From DASYVD01 sp036000545 (GTDB lineage: Bacteria; Actinomycetota; UBA4738; CALAEC01), in assembly GCA_036000545.1 (NCBI GenBank), contig DASYVD010000114.1, positions 1 to 6,761 of the forward strand: a stretch of DNA of 6,761 nucleotides. Direction: 5' to 3'. Shown one piece after another: positions 1 through 4,131 of this stretch. Position 1 is the first letter of the stretch; each line of letters begins with the position of its first letter. The notes beneath the pieces were generated by a model. It was not told where the DNA came from. It worked only from the letters and a program-made list of their open reading frames with translations, and searched no databases. The translations under genes and the position numbers were made by a program.

Positions 1-100
1 GGAGGAGCACGGCGAGAAGCGCACGCGGCTTGGGCCCGCCCAGGGAAAGCTCGCCGCCTTCGTCCCACACCTCGAGCGGTCCCAGAATCCGGAAGTCCAT
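1..100 (-). CDS. SARP/AfsR-family (BTAD-type) transcriptional regulator, N-terminal fragment
   Basis: Only the first 33 codons lie in the window; the gene runs off the left edge. Read on the minus strand from the ATG at 100-98, the peptide begins MDFRILGPLEVWDEGG and continues through LSLGGPKPRALLAVLL. The pattern F-x-I-L-G-P-L-E-V, then a turn, then L-x-L-G-G-x-K-x-R-A-L-L-A-x-L-L is the hallmark start of the OmpR-like winged-helix domain of SARP regulators (AfsR, ActII-ORF4, DnrI type). In that family the winged helix is followed by a bacterial transcriptional activation domain, sometimes with NB-ARC and TPR parts. Those parts are outside the window, so a small SARP and a large AfsR-like protein cannot be told apart. 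The start is supported by GGGAGG about 8 nt upstream (around 108-114). Family members activate transcription by binding direct repeats near the -35 region, often for secondary metabolism. Confidence 0.85.
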   Translation of the reverse strand, partial: MDFRILGPLEVWDEGGELSLGGPKPRALLAVLL

Positions 101-142
101 CCGGCTGGCCTCCCGGCAGGGAGACTAGCAGCTGTTCCCGGT

Positions 143-162
143 CTGAAACGGACCTGAAACGG
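143..162 (-). repeat. Two 9-bp direct repeats with 11-bp period upstream of the SARP gene
   Basis: CTGAAACGG occurs at 143-151 and again, identical, at 154-162, separated by AC. On the minus strand this reads CCGTTTCAG twice and lies 43-62 bp before the SARP start codon. SARP regulators are known to bind short direct repeats repeated every 11 bp (one helical turn) near the -35 region. A possible -10 element, TAGTCT on the minus strand, is at 127-122. This may be an autoregulatory operator, or a site for another regulator. The repeat is directly visible; its function is inference. Confidence 0.45.
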
Positions 163-184
163 GCCTCCTCGATCACCGGATTCG

Positions 185-217
185 AAAAGAGCGAGCCTAG
201 GACCCCGAGTGGCTCGC
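185..217 (-). terminator. Probable intrinsic terminator on the minus strand
   Basis: On the minus strand, GCGAGCC (217-211), a 13-nt loop, and GGCTCGC (197-191) form a perfect 7-bp GC-rich stem followed directly by TCTTTT (190-185). The order stem then U-rich tract fits rho-independent termination of the transcript coming from the lipoprotein gene, whose stop is about 170 bp upstream at 392-390. It would insulate that gene from the SARP gene starting at 100. The loop is rather long, so folding strength is moderate. Confidence 0.55.
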
Positions 218-389
218 GTTTCTTGTACGCCTGTCTTCCTCTATCGTGACGATCTCTGCCATGCGCGGCCTCCCTGCCGCGTCATGGAGGAACCGAGCCT
301 AGCAACTCCACTCGGCGGAGGCCGTCTCCACGTGGCGAAGCGGTCGTCGGTCAGTCCTCCGTCTACAAGGCGCAGGTGCGATCCCAGGA

Positions 390-716
390 TTAGCTGCGTT
401 TTCGCGCGCGGACGCCGGCTCCGCCGCTTCCGCCCAGGGACATAGCGACGCCGACGACGAACCCGAAGTCGTACCAGTTCCCGTTGTTGGCGACTGCGTA
501 GACGCTCACGTCGTCCGTGAACAGGGAGATCACGAAGGTGACGGGGAGGATGATCCCGTGCCACAGACCCAGCCAGAAGCCAGCCGGCTCCTCGCCTGTC
601 CCCGCGGAGGGGTTGGGGCCGGCTGCGCACGAGGATAGGACCAGCGTGGCTCCCAAGACCGCCACGAGGACAAGGCAGATGCGCAGCCGTCTGCGGTTCG
701 CCACGTCTCTCGACAT
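390..716 (-). CDS. Small membrane-associated lipoprotein, conserved hypothetical
   Basis: The 108-residue product begins MSRDVANRRRLR, followed by a hydrophobic stretch and a lipobox L-S-S-C with the acylated cysteine at residue 30, so it should be exported and lipid-anchored. Residues 47-66 (FWLGLWHGIILPVTFVISLF) look like a membrane segment. A segment rich in N, G, W, Y and D follows (VYAVANNGNWYDFGF, 72-86), then a second hydrophobic stretch (85-95) and a basic tail RARKRS. From memory, small bacterial proteins of unknown function share this G-F-W-x-G-L-W-H-G ... N-N-G-x-W-Y-x-F-G-F core; no enzymatic role is visible. I chose the ATG at 716 because GGAAGA lies 8 nt upstream and because it gives a normal signal-peptide n-region. 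A TTG 36 nt further upstream has no ribosome binding site. The gene is divergent from the secreted-protein gene. Confidence 0.85.
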   Translation of the reverse strand: MSRDVANRRRLRICLVLVAVLGATLVLSSCAAGPNPSAGTGEEPAGFWLGLWHGIILPVTFVISLFTDDVSVYAVANNGNWYDFGFVVGVAMSLGGSGGAGVRARKRS

Positions 717-733
717 CAGGCGATTCTTCCAGT

Positions 734-762
734 AGTCGTCTCGGGCGGGCAAGTGGTGTCAA
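734..762 (-). promoter_or_regulatory. Candidate promoter for the lipoprotein gene
   Basis: A consensus -35 hexamer TTGACA reads on the minus strand at 762-757. At 17-bp spacing the -10 position (739-734) is ACGACT, which is a poor match to TANNNT, so the call rests mostly on the -35 hexamer and its place about 40 bp before the start codon. Another TTGACA at 918-913 on the same strand has an equally poor -10. Confidence 0.25.
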
Positions 763-787
763 CGTGGGGAACCATTCAGGGAGAGCG

Positions 788-828
788 GCGGGGGCCGGTT
801 CGCCCGGGCAGTTGCGGGGGCCGATTCG
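788..828. repeat. 15-bp imperfect direct repeat, 26-bp period
   Basis: GCGGGGGCCGGTTCG (788-802) recurs as GCGGGGGCCGATTCG (814-828), with 14 of 15 bases identical and an 11-bp spacer. It lies between the divergent lipoprotein and secreted-protein genes, so it could be a pair of regulator sites. No known operator is recognised. Confidence 0.5.
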
Positions 829-911
829 AGGCAGCTGATCTGGTCCGCCTGCTCCGCCCGACCGGACTCGTTGAAATGGTCGCTTTCCCGTAACCGGTCC
901 AAGGAAGGAGT

Positions 912-942
912 CTGTCAACTTACGGCGAAATCTGTAAGACAG
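912..942 (+). other. Bulged hairpin in the region upstream of the secreted-protein gene
   Basis: CTGT (912-915) pairs with ACAG (939-942) and CTTAC (919-923) pairs with GTAAG (934-938). This gives a 9-bp stem with a CAA bulge and a 10-nt loop. A competing pairing of CAACT (916-920) with AGTTG (941-945) is also possible. It lies more than 100 bp before the ATG at 1050 and could be a regulator site in DNA or a leader RNA structure. No known riboswitch consensus is recognised. Confidence 0.35.
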
Positions 943-1049
943 TTGGCCCTCGGTCAGATGGGGGAGGTGAGGCGGTCAGACTCCCGCGCTCTGCACGCGC
1001 TGCGTTTGTTCCCTGACCCGTTCCCCAAGCAGGGGACAAGGAGGCTGTT

Positions 1050-3131
1050 ATGCGCAGGCCGTTGATCGCTCTCATTGCTGGCTCCACACTTGTCGCCGGT
1101 CTCACCGGCAGCCCGGTTGCGCTTGCGGGTACCACGGTGGGGAGCTTCGAGATCGAAGGCAATCGTGCCGACGACTCGGGCTCCGGTGATCTCATGCTCG
1201 ACTGGGATTCCCCGCCGCCCGGCTTGACCGTGTTCACGGACGCCAGCGGGCAGGGTGACGACTCCTTCGGCCTCGGCTCGAAGGAGCTGGAACCGGGCGG
1301 GTGGACCTGCATCCAGGGATCGGCGCCCGGGAAAGCGGACATCGTCGGCGGTGAGATCGCGTTCCGCACGCTCGGCGGGAAGAACTACATGTTCGTGAGC
1401 TGGACGCGGAAGGCCACCGACGGCGACGTCCACATCGACTACGAGTTCAACCAATCCACGGAGCCGAACCCGGCCTGTCCCGAGCTCCCGCGCCGGACCC
1501 CCGGCGACATTGTGATCACCTTCGACACCGAGAACGGAGGCGCCACGATCCTGGTCCGGGCGTTCGTGTGGGAGGGCACCCCCGAGAGCGGCACATTCAA
1601 GGAGCTCAGCCTCGGTGCCAAGGGCGTGCTCTGGGACGGGGCCGTGAACATCCCCAACACCATCCCCGGCCACCAGGCCGGCGACTTCGGGGAGGCGGCC
1701 ATCAACCTGACCGACTCGCCGATCGGAGCCATCAGCTGTCTGGTGTTCTCCACGGCGTGGATGAAGACCCGGTCCTCCACCTCGATCACGTCGGCGCTGC
1801 AGGACCGGACCGCCCCGCAGGCGGTGAACTTCGCGGTGGACCAGCCGGACCTGGCCAACGCCAGTGGCGGAGCCTTCGGGGCCCGGGTCCGCGAGACGGT
1901 GCTGGGGCTGAACGAGACCCTGATCCCCGCCGCCAGCAGCCAGTCGGGGGTGGGGTCGAACAGCAGCAGCAACCAGCTGCTGGACGTCGACGTGCCTCCA
2001 CCCTCGGGGGAGATCCTGCGGGCCGACGTAGTGCGCACCTCCGCCCGGAGCACGATCACGGAGTCGCCCGGTGAGGCGACCCAGGTCAGCACAGCCGAGA
2101 CGGCCAACGTGAACATCCTGAACGGCCTGGTCACCGCCGGTCACATCCGGGGGGTGGCCACAAGCAGGGCCAGCGGGGCCGCCTCGTCGTTCAGCTCCCT
2201 CGGGTCCACCTTCCAGGACCTGGCGGTGCAGGGCGCGGCCGTAAACGACGTCGCTTCCAACACCCGGATCGACCTCCCGGCGGATCTCTACGGCCCCGGG
2301 AGCTACGTGATCCTCTACGAGCGGATCGGGTCGACCTCCGGCCCGCCCCCGGAGCAGGTCGCCGAGGGCACCTACACGGCCGACCTCACCGTCAACATGA
2401 TCCACGTCTTCGTCACCGACTCGCTGCAGCTGGTCCCCGGTGACCAAACGGTCGAGGTTATCGTGTCTCACGCGGACGCCCACTCGGACTTTCCGCAGAC
2501 GACCCGATGCCCGGGGGCACCGACCCAGGCGGTCAGCGGACACGCCTTCGTGGCCAGCGAGGTGAACGACGGCGTGGAGCTGCCGGTGACCGCGGGCTAC
2601 GTGTCTATCCCGGCCACGGGCGGGCACGACCACCAGGACCTCGACCAGGCCGCGGTGCTGGGACACACCGCCGGGGCCTCCGTGACCGACAGCACGGGGA
2701 CCCTCGGTCCCACGCTCAGCAGGGCCTCCAGCTACGCCCAGGCGACCGGCGTCTGCGTGGCGCCGGGCCCGACCGGCTGCACCGTCGGGGCCGAGCTGGT
2801 CCGGTCAGAGTCCAACAGCTCGGCCGAGGCTACCGGGGCGAGGTCGGACGACGGTGACTCCAAGCTCGTTGGAGTGGTCGTGGCCGGTAACCCGGTGCCG
2901 GTCCAGGCGGATCCGAACACGAGGATCGAGATCCCCGGTGTCGGCTTCGTGATCCTCAACGAGCAGTTCTGCGACGGGGGGACGACCCTCCCGGACTGCG
3001 CGGGCGCCGACCACGCCGGGCTAACGGTGCGGGCCATCCACCTCGTAGTCACCGTGCCGGACAACCCGCTGGGGCTCAGGCTTGGCGAGGTCATCGTGTC
3101 CGAGGCCCACTCGGACGCCACGCTCATCTAG
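1050..3131 (+). CDS. Secreted protein with N-terminal beta domain and two tandem choice-of-anchor-P-like modules
   Basis: The 693-residue product starts with a Sec signal peptide: MRR, a hydrophobic core, then A24-L25-A26 as the likely cleavage site. Residues 27-256 resemble the N-terminal beta domain of large actinobacterial surface proteins: a D-D-S-F-G-x-G-S-K-E-L-E motif near 70-81, GKNYMFVSWTR (110-120), GDIVITFDTENGG (152-164), and FGEAAINLTD before a cysteine and T-R-S-S (213-243). Residues 271-480 and 494-689 are diverged copies of one module; each has N-T-R-I-[DE]-[IL]-P, then V-I-L, then L-T-V-x-x-I-H, and closes with E-V-I-V-S-x-x-H-S-D. I relate this module from memory to the choice-of-anchor P family. 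The protein ends four residues after the second module, with no sortase motif or C-terminal membrane helix, so it is probably released or held non-covalently. AAGGAGG five bases before the ATG fixes the start. No catalytic motif is visible; an adhesive or structural extracellular role is inference. Confidence 0.9.
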   Translation: MRRPLIALIAGSTLVAGLTGSPVALAGTTVGSFEIEGNRADDSGSGDLMLDWDSPPPGLTVFTDASGQGDDSFGLGSKELEPGGWTCIQGSAPGKADIVGGEIAFRTLGGKNYMFVSWTRKATDGDVHIDYEFNQSTEPNPACPELPRRTPGDIVITFDTENGGATILVRAFVWEGTPESGTFKELSLGAKGVLWDGAVNIPNTIPGHQAGDFGEAAINLTDSPIGAISCLVFSTAWMKTRSSTSITSALQDRTAPQAVNFAVDQPDLANASGGAFGARVRETVLGLNETLIPAASSQSGVGSNSSSNQLLDVDVPPPSGEILRADVVRTSARSTITESPGEATQVSTAETANVNILNGLVTAGHIRGVATSRASGAASSFSSLGSTFQDLAVQGAAVNDVASNTRIDLPADLYGPGSYVILYERIGSTSGPPPEQVAEGTYTADLTVNMIHVFVTDSLQLVPGDQTVEVIVSHADAHSDFPQTTRCPGAPTQAVSGHAFVASEVNDGVELPVTAGYVSIPATGGHDHQDLDQAAVLGHTAGASVTDSTGTLGPTLSRASSYAQATGVCVAPGPTGCTVGAELVRSESNSSAEATGARSDDGDSKLVGVVVAGNPVPVQADPNTRIEIPGVGFVILNEQFCDGGTTLPDCAGADHAGLTVRAIHLVVTVPDNPLGLRLGEVIVSEAHSDATLI

Positions 3132-3147
3132 TCGTTCGAGGCGGAAG

Positions 3148-3178
3148 GGAGAGCCCGGGGCCCGTCCCCGGGCTCTCC
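3148..3178 (+). terminator. Strong hairpin terminator after the secreted-protein gene
   Basis: GGAGAGCCCGGGG (3148-3160) and CCCCGGGCTCTCC (3166-3178) form a perfect 13-bp, very GC-rich stem with the 5-nt loop CCCGT, starting 16 bp after the TAG stop. No T-tract follows, which is common for terminators in high-GC actinobacteria. Being symmetrical, it could also block transcripts arriving on the minus strand. Confidence 0.8.
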
Positions 3179-3197
3179 AGTTCGCGCGCTCGCTCCT

Positions 3198-3291
3198 CGG
3201 CGCTTGCCGAAGCTTTTTCCCTCCAAGCGGAGCAAGCAAAAGCTTACGTAGAAGTGGTTTAGTCAGCCACCGTTTTTCGGCCCTGCGGGCC
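3198..3291. repeat. Cluster of inverted repeats downstream of the terminator
   Basis: Several short inverted repeats lie close together: TCGGC/GCCGA around loop GCTT (3197-3210); GCTTGC (3202-3207) with GCAAGC (3232-3237); AAGCTTTT (3210-3217) with AAAAGCTT (3238-3245); GTGG (3254-3257) with CCAC (3267-3270) followed by CGTTTTT; and GGCCC/GGGCC around TGC (3279-3291). The second and third pairs cross each other, so an RNA could form a pseudoknot there. The GTGG/CCAC stem with its T-run may be a weak plus-strand terminator. Function is unknown. Confidence 0.4.
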
Positions 3292-3574
3292 AACGAGACC
3301 ACGGTCGGCTCCACGAGATTCCGCACAGATTCCGCGGGAAGTCCGCCGGAGAGCCCGCACATGTGTTCGTCGAGCAGTCGTGGTCCGGAGGGATCACCGC
3401 CTGCTGGAGTGAAGCCTGGGGTAGGCGATCACGCTCGTCGAAGTTGACGTCAACATTGGCGGCTCGTACGGCCTCCCAGGCCGCAGGGGTATGAGTCTTG
3501 AGGCACCTGCTGGCCTTCTCTAGCGAGACGGGACCATCGTGCGTCTCCAATGCTGAAGCCAGGGGACCGTTCAT
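3263..3574 (-). CDS. Doubtful small open frame, unrecognised; possible gene remnant
   Basis: An ATG at 3574 opens a 103-residue frame that starts MNGPLASALETHDGPVSLEK. It has a soluble, helix-like first half (to about residue 45) and a low-complexity second half rich in C, S, W and P. There is no ribosome binding site before the ATG. By my count 31 of 103 codons end in A or T, more than in the neighbouring genes by eye. It lies 26 bp downstream of the SRPBCC stop on the same strand. It could be a decayed gene, a fragment from transfer, or chance; I recognise no family. Confidence 0.18.
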   Translation of the reverse strand: MNGPLASALETHDGPVSLEKASRCLKTHTPAAWEAVRAANVDVNFDERDRLPQASLQQAVIPPDHDCSTNTCAGSPADFPRNLCGISWSRPWSRWPAGPKNGG

Positions 3575-3600
3575 CGGTTTCGGCTATGGCTCACGTGCGT

Positions 3601-4053
3601 TCAAGCCGTCTGGTTTTCGAGCCTCGACAGGGTCTGCTGCAAGTATCCGCGAAGGTGCCGCCGACCCGCGATCCTGAGTGCCAGCACCACCAGGCCCCCC
3701 TTGAAGCTATTCGGCTGGCGGAACGAGGTCCACTCCACCCGGCTTCCGCCGGCCGGCGCAGGTCGGACGCGTAACTCCCACCGGCTCCCGGGGCGGAAGA
3801 CGTTGGAGTCCAGCACTCGGGCGATCACCTTGTCCGGGCTGGACCAGTCGTAGCGCTCGCGAGCCCAGATCCCACCGAACTCGCGACCGCCCTCAGTGGC
3901 CTCGGCGGAGCCTTCGCCGAGCGCGTGGACCCTGTACCGCTTCGGGTCGATGCCGGACCAGATCTCCGGCCGACACTCGGAGAAGTCGGTGGCCGCGGAG
4001 AATACGCGCTCGGGTGGCATGGGTGTCTCCACCTCGAACCGAACCTCGACCAT
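3601..4053 (-). CDS. SRPBCC-family (START/polyketide cyclase-like) protein
   Basis: The 150-residue product has the size and layout of a single SRPBCC domain, a helix-grip fold that encloses a hydrophobic pocket. It begins VEVRFEVETPMPPERVFSAA (2-21), the typical first strand followed by the P-x-E-x-V-F helix. Alternating strands follow, including ARERYDWSSPDKVIARVLD (64-82), WELRVRPA (92-99) and SRVEWTSF (104-111), and the protein ends in a long helix (about 118-146). Such proteins bind or transform lipids, polyketides or other small hydrophobic ligands; the substrate cannot be read from the sequence. The ATG at 4053 was chosen over one 54 nt upstream because AAGGAGG lies five bases before it and the fold begins right there. 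The gene lies 78 bp downstream of the HD-GYP/LuxR gene on the same strand, so it is probably co-transcribed. There is no signal peptide, so it should be cytoplasmic. Confidence 0.85.
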   Translation of the reverse strand: MVEVRFEVETPMPPERVFSAATDFSECRPEIWSGIDPKRYRVHALGEGSAEATEGGREFGGIWARERYDWSSPDKVIARVLDSNVFRPGSRWELRVRPAPAGGSRVEWTSFRQPNSFKGGLVVLALRIAGRRHLRGYLQQTLSRLENQTA

Positions 4054-4131
4054 GGTCGCCTCCTTATCTGTCGAGCAAGGATGGTGGCGACGGCGGGACG
4101 AGGACATCGGTAGTTCTGCCCATCTTTCTGC

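Larger units (their letters stand above)
101..389. other. Intergenic region between the lipoprotein and SARP genes
   Basis: This 289-bp stretch holds the SARP ribosome binding site, the 11-bp-period repeat and the minus-strand terminator described separately. The 9-mer CGAGCCTAG also occurs at 192-200 and 294-302, which may be chance. Open frames crossing it show no recognisable protein signature or ribosome binding site. Confidence 0.6.
717..1049. other. Divergent intergenic region between lipoprotein and secreted-protein genes
   Basis: This 333-bp stretch has no convincing gene. It must hold promoters for both flanking genes. The elements I can point to are the 15-bp direct repeat, the bulged hairpin, a weak minus-strand promoter candidate, and the ribosome binding site AAGGAGG at 1038-1044. 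A small stem, TCCCC/GGGGA with loop AAGCA, sits at about 1022-1036 just before that site. I see no clear plus-strand promoter. Confidence 0.6.
3132..3600. other. Intergenic region between convergent genes
   Basis: This 469-bp stretch separates the plus-strand secreted-protein gene from the minus-strand SRPBCC gene. It holds the terminator, the inverted-repeat cluster, a tandem AGATTCCGC repeat (3316-3335), the palindrome GTTGACGTCAAC (3443-3454) and one doubtful open frame. By eye its base composition is less G/C-rich than the genes around it. No tRNA cloverleaf or transposase fragment was recognised. Confidence 0.55.

Noticed and set aside
241..918. A 225-codon minus-strand frame covering the lipoprotein gene
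   Set aside because: Arginine/proline-rich shadow; the overlapping frame has a lipobox, a ribosome binding site and ordered membrane segments.
717..1049. A riboswitch (cyclic di-GMP or cyclic di-AMP type) upstream of the secreted-protein gene
   Set aside because: Looked for because of the HD-GYP protein and the GGGGAACC string at 766-773, but the conserved cores of these riboswitches are not present as far as I can see.
954..2666. A 570-codon open frame on the minus strand
   Set aside because: It lies antisense to the secreted-protein gene, is low-complexity (R, G, V, D, H), and is a typical high-GC shadow of a real gene with strong third-position bias. No family signature is seen.
3197..3291. 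Integron attC site or phage attachment site
   Set aside because: The inverted repeats lack the attC core consensus, there is no integrase or tRNA nearby, and no flanking direct repeat was found.
4054..4107. N-terminal extension of the SRPBCC protein by 18 residues
   Set aside because: The extension is basic and unstructured and would place the AAGGAGG site inside the gene; the internal ATG at 4053 has ideal spacing and begins the fold.
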